DNA of 64,000 nt from Nonomuraea gerenzanensis (GCF_020215645.1 NZ_CP084058.1:8990001-9054000); one strand, 5' to 3'; numbered from the stretch's first letter, positions 15,882 to 28,090 are shown. Made by a program: numbers and translations. Notes: generated by a model not told the origin, from the sequence alone.

Positions 15882-16628
15882 GTGAGGCGGCTACTCACGG
15901 TCCTGCTGCTCGCGTTCGTCACCGTGGGAGTCACGTACTCCCCGGCCCAGGCGCACAACGTGCTGATCAGCAGCGACCCGGAGGACGGGGCCACGCTTAC
16001 GGCCTCGCCCTCGCAGGTGACGCTGGTGTTCGACCAGGTGGTGCGACAGGGGTACGCGCAGGTGGGCGTGACGGGGGCCGACGGGTCGTCGTGGGCCGAC
16101 GGGAGTGCCGTGGTGGCGGCCGAGCGGGTGTCCGTGAAGGTCAAGCCGCTGCCTGCCGGGGGGGCGTACGTGGTGGGGTACCGCATCCTGTCGGCCGATG
16201 GGCATCCGGTCACCGGGAAGGTGAGCTTCACGCTGGCGGCGGATGCTTCGGGGGTGGCGGCCGGGGGCACGGCGGGTGGTTCCAGTGCCGACGCGGCCGA
16301 GGCCGCGGCCAACGGTGGGGCCGGGATGGCCGTGGTGTGGATCGTGGGGGCGCTGCTGGTGCTGGCCGCGGGCACGGCGGTCGCCCTGCGCCGCGCCGCC
16401 CCCGCCGGCCGCGCCGACTCCGGCTCTGACGCCGCGTCCGGTGCGAACGCCGTGTCGGACGCGAACGCCGCATCCAGCCCGCACGGCGCGTCCGGCCCGC
16501 ACGGCGCGTCCGGCCCGCACGGCGCGTCCGGCCCACACGGCGCGTCCGGCCCACACGGCGCGTCCGGCTCTCGGGTCGCGTCTGGCGATGGTGCGGCGAC
16601 GGGTCGTGGTGAGGGGGCGGGGGCGTGA
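15882..16628 (+). CDS. CopC-domain copper protein with membrane anchor and repeat tail
   Basis: A 248-residue exported protein. A signal peptide (about 1-24) precedes cleavage at AQA-H, so mature residue 1 is His25. The CopC beta-barrel follows ('SSDPEDGATLTASPSQVTLV') with 'SADGHPVTGKVSF' supplying Asp106 and His108. An N-terminal His plus Asp and His is the known Cu(II) site of CopC proteins. One membrane helix lies near 150-170, then a cytoplasmic tail containing five GPHGAS-type repeats. GTG start at 15882; the end overlaps copD by 4 bp (GTGA). Together they are likely a copper binding and uptake module; a fused YcnJ-type protein is the common alternative arrangement. Confidence 0.88.
   Translation: MRRLLTVLLLAFVTVGVTYSPAQAHNVLISSDPEDGATLTASPSQVTLVFDQVVRQGYAQVGVTGADGSSWADGSAVVAAERVSVKVKPLPAGGAYVVGYRILSADGHPVTGKVSFTLAADASGVAAGGTAGGSSADAAEAAANGGAGMAVVWIVGALLVLAAGTAVALRRAAPAGRADSGSDAASGANAVSDANAASSPHGASGPHGASGPHGASGPHGASGPHGASGSRVASGDGAATGRGEGAGA
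16478..16567 (+). repeat. 18-bp tandem repeat (five units) in the copC tail
   Basis: Five consecutive 18-bp units begin at 16478, 16496, 16514, 16532 and 16550. They are in frame and encode repeats of Pro-His-Gly-Ala-Ser-Gly. The last two units share one G-to-A change, so the array probably grew by unequal duplication. It adds five histidines to a disordered segment. Confidence 0.9.
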
Positions 16629-17656
16629 CCGCCGTCGCTCCTCCCCTGGCCCGCGAGCGCGTCGGCGGCCGGTTGGTGGCCGGTGCGTTCGGCGTGTGCG
16701 CGGTCGTCGCCGCCGTGGCGGCCAGTTCGTTGACCGCGCAGGAGTCCGTGCCGGGCATCCCCATGCCGGGCCCGGTGGTGTCGGTCGGGCTGCCGATCGT
16801 GCGGGTGCTGCTCGACGTGGCCGCCGTGGCCGTGGTCGGGCTGAGCCTGCTGCCCAAGCTGCTCGGGTTCAAGGCGCCGGAGCGTACGGAGCCCGTCCTG
16901 CTCAGGGTGCGCCCGCTGGCCGTGACGGCCGCCTGGGCGTGGGCGATCTGCGCGCTGGTCACCATCGTCTTCCAGACCGCCGAGCTGAACCCCGGCGCCG
17001 TCCCGACGTTCGGCATGATCGCCGGATATATCGGGAGTGTCGGCACGGGCCAGGGGCTGCTGTTCAGCGCGGCGTGCGCGCTGGCGGCGGCCGGCATCGG
17101 GTTGATGGCGGTGCGGTTCGGCGAGAAGGTGCCGGCCGAGCTGCGGATCATCGTGGCGCTGTTCGGGCTGCTGCCCATCCCCGTCACCGGGCATGCGGTG
17201 AACTCGATCTGGCACGACCCGATCATGATCTCGATGGAGATCCACGTCATGGGCGCGGCGGCGTGGACGGGCGGCCTGGTGGCCACGGCCGTGTTCGTGG
17301 CGCCGCACCGCGACCTGCTGGCCGTGGTGCTGCCGAAGTTCTCCCGGATGGCCACCGTGTGCCTGCTGCTGGTGGCGCTGTCCGGGCTGGTCACGGGGCT
17401 GGGCACGATGGCGCTCACGCCCGGCGTGACGCTGCCTGACGCCATCGTGACCAGCCACTACGGGGTGCTGGTGGTGGTCAAGACGGCGCTGGTCGCGCTG
17501 CTGGTGCCGCTCGCCGCGCACATCCGCTTCCGGCTGCTGCCGGTCATCCGCCGTGGCGGGGCCACCGCCCTGGTGGGGTGGGCGGCGGCCGAGGTGGGGG
17601 TGATGGGGCTGGCGTACGGGGTGGCGGTGGCGATCACCCGCGCCTCCATCGCCTGA
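16625..17656 (+). CDS. CopD-domain copper transport membrane protein
   Basis: A 343-residue protein with about eight membrane helices. The CopD domain includes 'PIPVTGHAVNSIW', 'ISMEIHVMGAAAWTGGLV' and 'FSRMATVCLLLVALSGLVTG', which carry the conserved His and Met residues of the family. CopD proteins accept copper from CopC and move it across the membrane. The start codon GTG overlaps the copC stop (GTGA), so the two are translationally coupled and probably work as a pair. No nearby P-type ATPase or CsoR gene is visible. Confidence 0.88.
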   Translation: MTAVAPPLARERVGGRLVAGAFGVCAVVAAVAASSLTAQESVPGIPMPGPVVSVGLPIVRVLLDVAAVAVVGLSLLPKLLGFKAPERTEPVLLRVRPLAVTAAWAWAICALVTIVFQTAELNPGAVPTFGMIAGYIGSVGTGQGLLFSAACALAAAGIGLMAVRFGEKVPAELRIIVALFGLLPIPVTGHAVNSIWHDPIMISMEIHVMGAAAWTGGLVATAVFVAPHRDLLAVVLPKFSRMATVCLLLVALSGLVTGLGTMALTPGVTLPDAIVTSHYGVLVVVKTALVALLVPLAAHIRFRLLPVIRRGGATALVGWAAAEVGVMGLAYGVAVAITRASIA

Positions 17657-17768
17657 GCACCACGGCTCCCTCACCTGACCTCCGGTGCGCCTGCGCCGCC
17701 CGACACGCCCCGCCCCGCACGACCAGCACCGCCGCGCATGCGGTTGGCCGGCCGTCTTGTACATACGT

Positions 17769-17832
17769 GGTTGACGCGGGCCAGGCGGCCGGGCACCGGC
17801 GGTTGACGCGGGCCGGGCGGCCGGGCACCGGC
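17769..17832. repeat. 32-bp direct tandem duplication
   Basis: Two 32-bp units, 17769-17800 and 17801-17832, differ at a single base (CCAGGCGG versus CCGGGCGG). They sit between copD and the convergent membrane protein gene, ending 4 bp from that gene's stop. The rest of this 179-bp interval shows nothing else I can support. Confidence 0.85.
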
Positions 17833-17835
17833 CCG

Positions 17836-19044
17836 TTACGGTGTGACGGGCGCGACCACCGGGCGCGGCGTGGCCTCGATCGGCTGGAGCCTGCGCTTGC
17901 CGGCGATCCACTCGATGGCCAGCCAGGCGACGAGCAGGCCCAGCCCCGCCCACACCGCGGACGGCGTGGCCAGCGGGGGCGCTCCCAGCAGCCCCTCCTG
18001 TCCCGTGATCGCGCTGTACACGGGCCCCATGACCGCGCTCTGCACCACCAGCGCGCCGTACGCGACCGCCGTCACCCCGGCCGCCCCGAGCACCGCCCGC
18101 ACGACCGGCATCCGCACCAGGAACGCCACGTCCACCAGCACCCCGGCGACGACCATGAAGAACGGCACCGCCGACGGCGGGAAGCCGGTGAAGGTGAGCA
18201 GCGGCCAGATCAGCGTCCTGAACAGCACGTAGCTGCCCGCGACGAGCGTGGCGGCGCCGAACCTGCCGACCATCGCCCGGGCCACCACCAGCACCGTCAG
18301 CACCCCCACCACGGCGTACACCGGGTAGAGGAAGTCGGGCACGGGCAGCGTGAACCCGGCCATCATGGTGCGATCGATCGGCCGCCCCATCTGGTCGGCC
18401 GCGAACTGCAGCAGGATCGGCTCGGCGTAGGTGGCGTTGTTGTCCCACGCGCCGAGCGACAGGATGCCGTACTCCTGGTGCTGCTCGGGGAAGTGCATAT
18501 TCTCCAGGAAGAACGCGAAGAAGGCGCCGAGCACGACCACCCGCTCCCGCCCCTGCCGCGCCCCCATGAACCAGCCGCGGATCACGCCCGCGATCATGAA
18601 GAACGTTCCAACGTAGAGCAGGATGTGCGACGGGCTCCACGAGGTGATGTCGAGGCCGTTGACGCGGTGGTTGATCAGGTCGAGCGGCACCGCGACGAGG
18701 AAGACGCCGGTGCCCCACTGGATGAGCCTGAGCGCGAGCTTGTCGACGCCGTACCCCGTGTAGCCGTGGATGATGGTCAGGGCGACGACGATGGCCGTGC
18801 CGGCGGAGTTGAGCAGGTGCGGCGGGGCCAGGTCGTCACGCAGCCACTTGAAGTGCCACGAGACGTCCCAGGCCGAGCCGAGCACCTTGAGCGTGAACGC
18901 CGCCAGCCAGCCGAAATAGAGCACCCTGAACAGGTCTTGCGGGGTCTCGCGGCCCGCCTCGCCGCGAGTCCAGTAGGGCAGGGCCCAGGCGGCGGCCCTC
19001 TTGAACGATGCTGGAGACTTCACGGCAGAGAATCTTACGGTCAT
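17836..19044 (-). CDS. Polytopic membrane protein of unknown function with duplicated His/Asp motif
   Basis: A 402-residue protein with about ten predicted membrane helices; I do not recognise the family. Two similar segments occur: 'DVSWHFKWLRDDLAPPHLL' (Asp60, His63, Asp70/71, His76) and 'DLINHRVNGLDITSWSPSH' (Asp122, His126, Asp132, His140), each at the outer end of a helix. A third acidic/His loop 'ENMHFPEQHQEYG' follows at 181-193. The pattern suggests metal binding, and its neighbour is a copper CopC-CopD pair on the other strand, but copper is only an inference. ATG 19044 is preferred to the longer open frame. A methyltransferase remnant lies just upstream. Confidence 0.75.
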   Translation of the reverse strand: MTVRFSAVKSPASFKRAAAWALPYWTRGEAGRETPQDLFRVLYFGWLAAFTLKVLGSAWDVSWHFKWLRDDLAPPHLLNSAGTAIVVALTIIHGYTGYGVDKLALRLIQWGTGVFLVAVPLDLINHRVNGLDITSWSPSHILLYVGTFFMIAGVIRGWFMGARQGRERVVVLGAFFAFFLENMHFPEQHQEYGILSLGAWDNNATYAEPILLQFAADQMGRPIDRTMMAGFTLPVPDFLYPVYAVVGVLTVLVVARAMVGRFGAATLVAGSYVLFRTLIWPLLTFTGFPPSAVPFFMVVAGVLVDVAFLVRMPVVRAVLGAAGVTAVAYGALVVQSAVMGPVYSAITGQEGLLGAPPLATPSAVWAGLGLLVAWLAIEWIAGKRRLQPIEATPRPVVAPVTP

Positions 19045-19094
19045 CTGCCCCGTACGGTCCGATCGCGGTGCCCTACTCGGCCGAGGCACGCAGG

Positions 19095-19305
19095 GAGGTG
19101 CATGGGCGGGATCCTCACGGCGCCCTCCGGCAGGCGGTGGGCGCCGTCCTTCTCGACCAGGCCGGTGACGCGGCGGAAGAGCGTGTGGTCGTGCTCGTGC
19201 AGGAAGTCACGCGCAAGCCGGCGGCGGCGATCGCGCTGACGACGTCGCCGAGGTCGTGGTCGGACCGCACGGAGGTCTGCCGGGGTGATCGTAGGACACG
19301 CCCTC
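19095..19305 (-). pseudogene. Remnant of a SAM-dependent methyltransferase gene (C-terminal part)
   Basis: Directly after the P450 stop, the minus strand reads in successive frames 'PEGVSYDHPGR', then 'HDLGDVVSAIAAAGLRVT', then 'FLHEHDHTLFRRVTGLVEKD' followed by 'GAHRLPEGAVRIPPMHLPA'. Joined, these match the C-terminal third of a common actinomycete methyltransferase type (typical 'HGLGEVVTALIDAGLR...FLHEHD...YRLPEG'). At least two frameshifts and an internal deletion have destroyed it, and no SAM-binding domain remains. It probably once followed the P450 gene in an operon. Confidence 0.6.
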
Positions 19306-19310
19306 CGGCT

Positions 19311-20633
19311 TCAGCTCCGGCGGCGCAGGCGTACCGGCAGGTGCTTGAGCCCGTTCTGGAAGTTGGAGGTGAGCCGGCGGGGGCTGCCGGACAGCTCGAC
19401 GTCCCAGGCGAGCAGTTCCCTGAAGAGGGAGCGGAACTGGGCGCGGGCCAGGTGGGCGCCGAGGCAGAAGTGCGGGCCGAAGCCGAAGCTGACGTGGTCG
19501 TTGGGGGTGCGGGCGAGGTCGAAGCGGTCGGGGTCGGCGAAGACGGACGGGTCGCGGTTGGCGGAGGCGTGGTAGACCACGACCTTGTCGCCCGCGCGGA
19601 CGGGCCGGCCGGCGAGGGTCAGGTCGCGCGTGGCCGTCCGCCTGAAGTGCATGACCGGGGGCCAGTAACGCAGCATCTCCTCGATCGCGGAGTCCAGCAG
19701 GGCCGGGTCGGCCCGCAGGCGGGCCAGCTCGGCGGGGTGCTGCAGGAGAGTGAGCAGGCCGCCGGGGATGCCGTTGCGCAGGGTCTCGTTGCCGGCGACG
19801 GCGAAGAGGAAGAACATGTTCTCGAACTCGGCCTCGGTCAGGCCGCCCTCGCGCATCGCCGCCATGACGGACTCGCCGTCCACGGGCGTCCGCGCCAGGG
19901 CGTGGGCGTAGGCGAACATGTCGGACAGCGCGGCCCGCGAGCGCGGGTTGACGCCCGGTCCCAGCTCGGGTCTGGCGGCCAGCGCCAGGCGGCCGATGGG
20001 GGTGAGGGACTCGACGTCCGCCGTGGACAGGTGCGCGTAGTCGTCGTCCTGGTAGCCGATCACGCGTGACGCCCAGTCGTACAGCAGCCGCTTGTCCTGC
20101 GCGGGGACGCCCATGACGTGGGCCAGCGTCCACACGGGCAGATCGGCGGCCACCTCCACGAAGTCGCACTCGCCCTGCTCGAACAGCGCCGCCGCCCGCT
20201 CCGCGATCGTGCGCTCCAGCGCCCGTACGGCGCGCGGGGTGAACGCCGCCGCCACGATCCTGCGCAGCCTGGAGTGGGCCGGTGGGTCCATGTTGAGCAT
20301 CTGGGATTGGACGAAGCGCAGGTCGGCGGGGGTGTCGGGGTCGCGGATCTGGGTGGCGCCGAGGTGGGAGGAGAAGTCCTCGGGGGTACGGAGGACGTGC
20401 TTGACGTCGGCGTGCCGGAACACCGCCCAGAAGCCTGGGCCCTCGCGCCAGGGGCCGATGGGGGGCTCGGGGATCCAGCAGACGGGGGATTCCCGCCTGA
20501 GGTGGGCGAACAGGTCGTAGGGGACGGCGGTGTCGTAGGTGGAGGGGGTGAAGATCTCGACCGCGGACCGTGCCGCGAGGTGATCAGCGCCCGTCGCCTG
20601 GGCCGAGGTGTGACCACCGTCTGACGCCGACAT
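19311..20633 (-). CDS. Cytochrome P450 (CYP124/125/142-like)
   Basis: A 440-residue soluble P450. The heme loop is 'FGFGPHFCLGAHLAR' with Cys390 as thiolate ligand; the I-helix oxygen motif is 'AGNET' (280-284) and the ExxR motif 'EEMLR'. The 'VAGNETLRNG' form and the ending 'SNFQNGLKHLPVRL' recall the mycobacterial CYP124/125/142 group that omega-hydroxylates sterol or methyl-branched side chains. That assignment is by eye. Together with the FadE-FadE-FadD operon 7 kb away it fits side-chain catabolism. No ferredoxin gene is adjacent. The gene starts 143 bp from the divergent thioesterase gene. Confidence 0.9.
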   Translation of the reverse strand: MSASDGGHTSAQATGADHLAARSAVEIFTPSTYDTAVPYDLFAHLRRESPVCWIPEPPIGPWREGPGFWAVFRHADVKHVLRTPEDFSSHLGATQIRDPDTPADLRFVQSQMLNMDPPAHSRLRRIVAAAFTPRAVRALERTIAERAAALFEQGECDFVEVAADLPVWTLAHVMGVPAQDKRLLYDWASRVIGYQDDDYAHLSTADVESLTPIGRLALAARPELGPGVNPRSRAALSDMFAYAHALARTPVDGESVMAAMREGGLTEAEFENMFFLFAVAGNETLRNGIPGGLLTLLQHPAELARLRADPALLDSAIEEMLRYWPPVMHFRRTATRDLTLAGRPVRAGDKVVVYHASANRDPSVFADPDRFDLARTPNDHVSFGFGPHFCLGAHLARAQFRSLFRELLAWDVELSGSPRRLTSNFQNGLKHLPVRLRRRS

Positions 20634-20776
20634 GCCGTTCTCCCGTCTCCCGCATCCGTGGCCCGCATCCCGTCTCCGGGGCGGTTCTCCACAACCGGAT
20701 CCGGGGCCGTGGCAGCTTGTCCACAGGCTCCATGCTGGGCCTCTCCACCACCTCGTCCAGCGTGCATGATGAGCGC

Positions 20777-21184
20777 GTGACTCCAGAAGACGCAGAGGCG
20801 ATTCTCCAGGAATACTTCGCCCCCTGGATCAAGCAGCTCGGCCTCCGGGTGGAGGAGGTGGGCGATCGTCACGCGATCGTCCGCCTCCCCTGGTCCGACG
20901 ACCTGGCCAGGGAGGGCGGCGGGCTGTGCGGGCAGGCCATGATGGCGGCGGCCGACACCGCCACGGTGCTCGCCGTGTCGTCGGCGCGGGGCGGGTTCGT
21001 GCCGATGACCACGGTGCAGCAGTCCACGACGTTCCAGCGGCCGGTGATGGGCAAGGACGTCCTGCTCGACGTACGCATCACGAAGCTGGGGCGCACGCTG
21101 GCGTTCACCGAGATCACGCTCACGGCCGAGGGCGACTCGGCCACGGCCGCCCACGCCACCACGGTCTACGCAATCCTGGGCTGA
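20777..21184 (+). CDS. PaaI-type hotdog thioesterase
   Basis: A 135-residue hotdog-fold protein likely to hydrolyse acyl-CoA thioesters. Typical elements are the helix segment 'LCGQAMMAAADTATVLAVSS', the strand pair 'TTVQQSTTFQRPVMGKDVL' and 'ITKLGRTLAFTEITLTAEG'. The usual PaaI catalytic region (GG.xxxxxD) appears as 'GGGLCGQAMMAAADT'. I chose GTG at 20777; another in-frame GTG lies at 20762, and the frame is open further upstream. It is divergent from the P450 and may share its regulation. Confidence 0.78.
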   Translation: MTPEDAEAILQEYFAPWIKQLGLRVEEVGDRHAIVRLPWSDDLAREGGGLCGQAMMAAADTATVLAVSSARGGFVPMTTVQQSTTFQRPVMGKDVLLDVRITKLGRTLAFTEITLTAEGDSATAAHATTVYAILG

Positions 21185-21286
21185 TCGCGTAGGCGCCCGC
21201 CTTACCCGTCAGGTAATCGCCAAGCCGCACCGACTCGAGGAGACTACAAGTGCACCAACCACGAAGACGGACTTTAAGGGTGAATC

Positions 21287-21724
21287 ATGGCGACTTTGGA
21301 CACCGTTCAGGAACTGCTGCGCCGCCTCGGTGAGGGTGACGCCGAGCGGGCCGCCGAGTTGTTCGCCGAGAAGTGCGACTGGCGCTACAACTGGCCCGCC
21401 GAGGGTCACCCGTCGGTGCCGTGGATCCGTCCCCGTTCGAGCCGCAGCGACGCGGCGGACCTCTTCCGCGCCCTGCGGACGTATCACGTGCCGGAGCTGA
21501 ACAGCACGTCCATCGAGCGGATCCTGGTCGACGGCGACGACGCGGTCGTGCTCGGCAGCTTCGCCCAGACCGTGGCGGCCACGGGCCGGTCCTACACCTC
21601 GGCGTTCGCCCTGCACCTCACGGTCACCGACGGCCAGATCGCCCGCTACCACATCTACGAGGACAGCCTCGCCGTGGCCAGGGCGCTGTCCGACACCACC
21701 GCGACGGACCAGCAGGCCCCATGA
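21287..21724 (+). CDS. SnoaL-like (NTF2-fold) protein
   Basis: A 145-residue NTF2-like protein. 'TVQELLRRLGEGDAERAAEL' forms the opening helices, followed by 'FAEKCDWRYNWP' and strands 'AFALHLTVTDGQIARYHIYE', as in SnoaL-like ketosteroid-isomerase-fold proteins. Small-molecule binding or isomerase activity is possible; none can be assigned. The ATG follows AAGGGTGA. It sits alone between the thioesterase and the hydrolase-ABC fusion. Confidence 0.8.
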   Translation: MATLDTVQELLRRLGEGDAERAAELFAEKCDWRYNWPAEGHPSVPWIRPRSSRSDAADLFRALRTYHVPELNSTSIERILVDGDDAVVLGSFAQTVAATGRSYTSAFALHLTVTDGQIARYHIYEDSLAVARALSDTTATDQQAP

Positions 21725-21850
21725 CCGGCGCCCCCAGCCGGCACCGGCGCTGCCACGATCCGCCGCTCCACCTCGACGAGCACCTTTCAGCAGGTGCCGG
21801 GACGAACACCGTCTCAGCGATCTCTCAGGTGCGGAAAGTAGGCTCGCCGC

Positions 21851-24747
<2,897 letters not shown>

Positions 24748-24751
<4 letters not shown>

Positions 24752-25596
24752 CCACCGCGACCGGCTACGCGCCGAACCGCACGCTGCCGTTGCGGGTGGA
24801 GATCGTCAGGCAGTTCAAGCGGCGGCGCACGCTGGGCATGTTCGCCCTGCTGCTGGCCCTGCCGTGGGTGCTGGTGATCGCGTTCGAGATCGGGCCGCAG
24901 TCCAGCTCGCAGGGGCAGTCGGCGCTGCGCATGTCGGATCTGGCGACGCAGAGCGGGCTGAACTTCGCCGCCTTCGTCCTGTCGGTGTCGGCCAGTTTCC
25001 TGCTCGTGGTGGCGGTAGCGCTGTTCTGCGGCGACACGGTGGCCAGCGAGGCGAACTGGTCGTCACTGCGCTACCTGCTGGCGGCGCCGGTCCCGCGTGA
25101 CAGGCTGCTGCGGCAGAAGCTCATCGTGGCGCTCGGCTACTCGGCGGCGGCGGTGATCTGCCTGCCGTTGATGGGGCTGCTGGCGGGCACGCTGGCGTTC
25201 GGCTGGGACGACATCACGGTGCCCGGCACGGGCGAGACCATCCCGGCGTTCGACGTGCTGCCGCGCTTCGGGATCGTGATCGGGTACGCGCTGGTCAGCC
25301 AGCTCGTGGTGGCCGCGCTGGCGTTCCTCCTGTCCACCATGACCGACTCCCCGCTCGGCGCCGTGGGCGGGGCGGTCGGGTTGTGGATCGTGTGCACGAT
25401 TCTGCAGGCGGTGGAGGCGCTCGGGGTGCTGCGCGAGTTCCTGCCGACGTTCTGGAACAACGCCTGGACCGATGCGCTGGTGCCGGAGCTGGACTGGAGC
25501 GGGATGGTGCGGGGGGCGTCCGTGTCGATCACGTATGCGGCGATCCTGATCGCGGTGGCGTTCCGGCGGTTCCGGCGCAAGGACGTCGTGAGCTAG
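24748..25596 (+). CDS. ABC-2 type transporter permease
   Basis: A 282-residue membrane protein with six predicted helices, beginning with an amphipathic stretch 'LRVEIVRQFKRRRTLGMFAL' usual for ABC-2 permeases. Other segments include 'FCGDTVASEANWSSLRYLLA' with the conserved region before helix 3 and 'VSQLVVAALAFLLSTMTDSP'. It overlaps the hydrolase-ATPase fusion by 4 bp (ATGA), so the two should form one transporter, presumably as a dimer of each. The transported substrate is unknown; the fused outer hydrolase may act on it. Confidence 0.88.
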
Positions 25597-25644
25597 CGGC
25601 GCGAAGGCCGGCGCGAAGGCCGGCGGGAAGGCCGGCGCGAACCA
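25597..25644. repeat. 12-bp tandem repeat after the permease gene
   Basis: Four 12-bp units of CGGCGCGAAGGC type (25597, 25609, 25621, 25633; the third has one change and the last is diverged) start right at the permease stop codon. They lie between convergent genes. No clear hairpin with long arms is formed. Confidence 0.8.
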
Positions 25645-25717
25645 CAAGCCTCGCACGCGGCGCCGAGCCGGCCGCAGCCTCGCGCGAAGGCCGCAGCGGG
25701 CCGTCACCTCGCGAGGG

Positions 25718-27232
25718 TCAGTCGTCCGTCCAGTCGAGGGCCTTGGTGACGGCCTTCTTCCAGCCCGCGTACGCCTTCTCGCGCCGCTCCTCGTCCCACG
25801 TCGGGTTCCACCGGTGCGACTCCGCCCAGTGGGCACGCAGCTCGGCGGTGTCCTTCCAGTAGCCGACGGCCAGCCCGGCGGCGTAGGCGGCGCCGAGCGC
25901 GGTGGTCTCGGCGACGGTGGGGCGGCTGACGGGCACGCCGAGGATGTCGGACTGGAGCTGCATGCACAGGTCGTTGGCGGTGACGCCGCCGTCGACCCGG
26001 AGCACGTCGAGCACGACCCCGGAGTCGCGCTGCATGGCCTCGACCACGTCGCGGCTCTGGAAGCAGATGGCCTCCAGGGTGGCGCGGGCGAGGTGGGCGT
26101 CGTTGTTGAAGCGGGACAGGCCGACGATGGCGCCGCGGGCGTCGGCGCGCCAGTACGGGGCGAACAGGCCGGAGAAGGCGGGCACGAAGTACACGCCGCC
26201 GGAGTCGGCCACCTGCCGGGCCAGTGTCTCGCTCTGGCTCGCGGAGGTGATGAGGTGGAGCTGGTCGCGCAGCCACTGCACGGCGGAGCCGGTGACCGCG
26301 ATCGAGCCTTCCAGCGCGAAGACGGCGGGCTGGTCGCCGAACTTGTAGGCCACGGTGGTGAGCAGCCCGCTCCGGGAGCGTACGCGGTCGGTGCCGGTGT
26401 TGAGCAGCAGGAAGTTGCCGGTGCCGTAGGTGTTCTTGGCCTCGCCGGGCGAGAAGCAGACCTGGCCGACGGTGGCGGCCTGCTGGTCGCCGAGGGTGGC
26501 GGTGATCGGCACCTCGCCGCCGAAGGGCCCGTACCGGAAGGTGACGCCGTAGCCGGAGGGGTCGGCGGAGGGGCGGATCTCGGGGAGCATGGCGCGGGGG
26601 ATGCCGAAGTACGACAGCAGCTCCTCGTCCCAGTCGAGCGTGTCGAGGTCCATCAGCATGGTGCGGCTGGCGTTGGTGACGTCGGTGATGTGCACGCCGC
26701 CGTTGACGCCGCCGGTGAGGTTCCACAGGGTCCAGGTGTCGGTGGTGCCGAAGACGGCCTCGCCGCGGTCCGCGGCCTCGCGGACGCCCGGCACGTTCTC
26801 GAGGATCCACTGGATCTTGCCGCCGGAGAAGTAGGCGTCGGGCCGCAGGCCGGTCCTGTCGCGGATGACCTGGCCGCGCTCGTCCTGGTCGAGCGCGGCG
26901 GCGATGCGGTCGGTGCGGGTGTCCTGCCAGACGATGGCGTTGCCGTACGGGCGGCCGGTGCGCGGGTTCCACACCACCGTGGTCTCGCGCTGGTTGGTGA
27001 CGCCGACGGCGGCCAGGTCGGTGTCGTGCAGGCCGGTGCGTTGCAGCGTGGTCTGGATGACGGCGGCGGTCCTGGTCCAGATCTCGATCGGGTTGTGCTC
27101 GACCCAGCCGGCCCTGGGCAGGATCTGCTCGTGTTCGAGCTGGTACTTGGCGACCTCGGCACCGTCGTGGTCGAAGATCATGAAGCGGGTGCTGGTGGTG
27201 CCCTGGTCGACGGCGCCGACGAAGTCCGGCAT
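25718..27232 (-). CDS. glpK: Glycerol kinase
   Basis: A 504-residue FGGY-family kinase that makes sn-glycerol 3-phosphate from glycerol and ATP. The opening '[20 protein letters not shown]' is the phosphate-1 motif; '[19 protein letters not shown]', '[20 protein letters not shown]' (with the Arg-Glu glycerol contacts) and the FGGY signature region '[20 protein letters not shown]' are typical. AAGGAG precedes the ATG. It lies 22 bp downstream of the facilitator gene on the same strand, forming a glpF-glpK operon. No glycerol-3-phosphate dehydrogenase or IclR-type regulator is adjacent in this window. Confidence 0.97.
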   Translation of the reverse strand: MPDFVGAVDQGTTSTRFMIFDHDGAEVAKYQLEHEQILPRAGWVEHNPIEIWTRTAAVIQTTLQRTGLHDTDLAAVGVTNQRETTVVWNPRTGRPYGNAIVWQDTRTDRIAAALDQDERGQVIRDRTGLRPDAYFSGGKIQWILENVPGVREAADRGEAVFGTTDTWTLWNLTGGVNGGVHITDVTNASRTMLMDLDTLDWDEELLSYFGIPRAMLPEIRPSADPSGYGVTFRYGPFGGEVPITATLGDQQAATVGQVCFSPGEAKNTYGTGNFLLLNTGTDRVRSRSGLLTTVAYKFGDQPAVFALEGSIAVTGSAVQWLRDQLHLITSASQSETLARQVADSGGVYFVPAFSGLFAPYWRADARGAIVGLSRFNNDAHLARATLEAICFQSRDVVEAMQRDSGVVLDVLRVDGGVTANDLCMQLQSDILGVPVSRPTVAETTALGAAYAAGLAVGYWKDTAELRAHWAESHRWNPTWDEERREKAYAGWKKAVTKALDWTDD

Positions 27233-27254
27233 GGTGCTCTGCTCCTTCAGGTGC

Positions 27255-28061
27255 TCAGTCGGACGGCTTCACGGTGTCGCGGTCCTCGCCCTGCGGGAGG
27301 AAGCGGGCGATGCACGCCTGGTACAGGCCGGCGCCGAGCGCGCCGCCGACCAGCGGGCCGACGATCGGGACCCAGAAGTACAGGTCCCCGTACTGGTCGC
27401 GCCACGCGCCGCCGTAGCCGGTGAGGAAGCTGGCCAGGCGCGGCCCGAAGTCGCGCGCCGGATTGATGGCGTAGCCGGCGTCGGTACCGAAGGACATGCC
27501 GATGCCGACGACGAGCAGGCCGATGACGAACGGCCCCAGGTTCGCGCTCGGCGCCATGTTGGCCGTGTCGGACAGGGCGAAGACGACGAAGAGCAGGATC
27601 GCGGTGCCGAGGATCTGGTCGCGCAGCGCGCCCCACATGTCCACCGGCAGGGTGCCGTTGCCGGGCAGGGTGGAGAAGACGATCTGCGTCTTGAGGGTGT
27701 GGCCGGGGTCGGCCATGGCCAGCACCTCGGAGTAGTTCCAGCGCACGAGGAGGGCGGCGACGAAGGCTCCGGCGGTCTGGGCGAGGACGTACGGGACGAC
27801 CTTGGGCCAGGGGAAGCCCCTGAAGACGGCGAAGCCCAGCGTGACGGCGGGGTTGAGGTGCGCGCCCGTGGTGCGGCCGGCGACGTAGATGCCGAGCGTC
27901 ACGCCGATGCCCCACGCCCAGGCGATGCTGTCGTGATCGCCGAGCTGGGCCGCCACCACCTGGGCGACCACGCCGGCGCCGAACAGGATGAGCACCATCG
28001 TGCCCGCGAACTCGGCGACGAGCTCCCCTGTCAGCCCCCGGCGGGCGAGACCTCCGGCCAC
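27255..28061 (-). CDS. glpF: Glycerol uptake facilitator (aquaglyceroporin, MIP family)
   Basis: A 268-residue MIP channel with six helices and both half-helix NPA motifs, '[15 protein letters not shown]' and '[14 protein letters not shown]'. The Asp after the second NPAR (NPARD) is the usual mark of glycerol-conducting members. The loop between helices 3 and 4 is longer than in E. coli GlpF. I choose GTG at 28061 because AAGGAGGT lies upstream at ideal spacing; the frame is open to 28130. It is first in the operon with glpK. Confidence 0.93.
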   Translation of the reverse strand: MAGGLARRGLTGELVAEFAGTMVLILFGAGVVAQVVAAQLGDHDSIAWAWGIGVTLGIYVAGRTTGAHLNPAVTLGFAVFRGFPWPKVVPYVLAQTAGAFVAALLVRWNYSEVLAMADPGHTLKTQIVFSTLPGNGTLPVDMWGALRDQILGTAILLFVVFALSDTANMAPSANLGPFVIGLLVVGIGMSFGTDAGYAINPARDFGPRLASFLTGYGGAWRDQYGDLYFWVPIVGPLVGGALGAGLYQACIARFLPQGEDRDTVKPSD

Positions 28062-28090
28062 GGTCACCTCCTTGTAGCGGCGTTGTGTGC

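Noticed and set aside
16478..16567. 18-bp repeats considered as a CRISPR or regulatory array
   Set aside because: In frame inside copC and without spacers; a coding minisatellite.
15863..18718. Minus-strand open frame of 951 residues across copC-copD
   Set aside because: Arg/His/Pro-rich shadow of clear CopC and CopD coding sequence; no domain.
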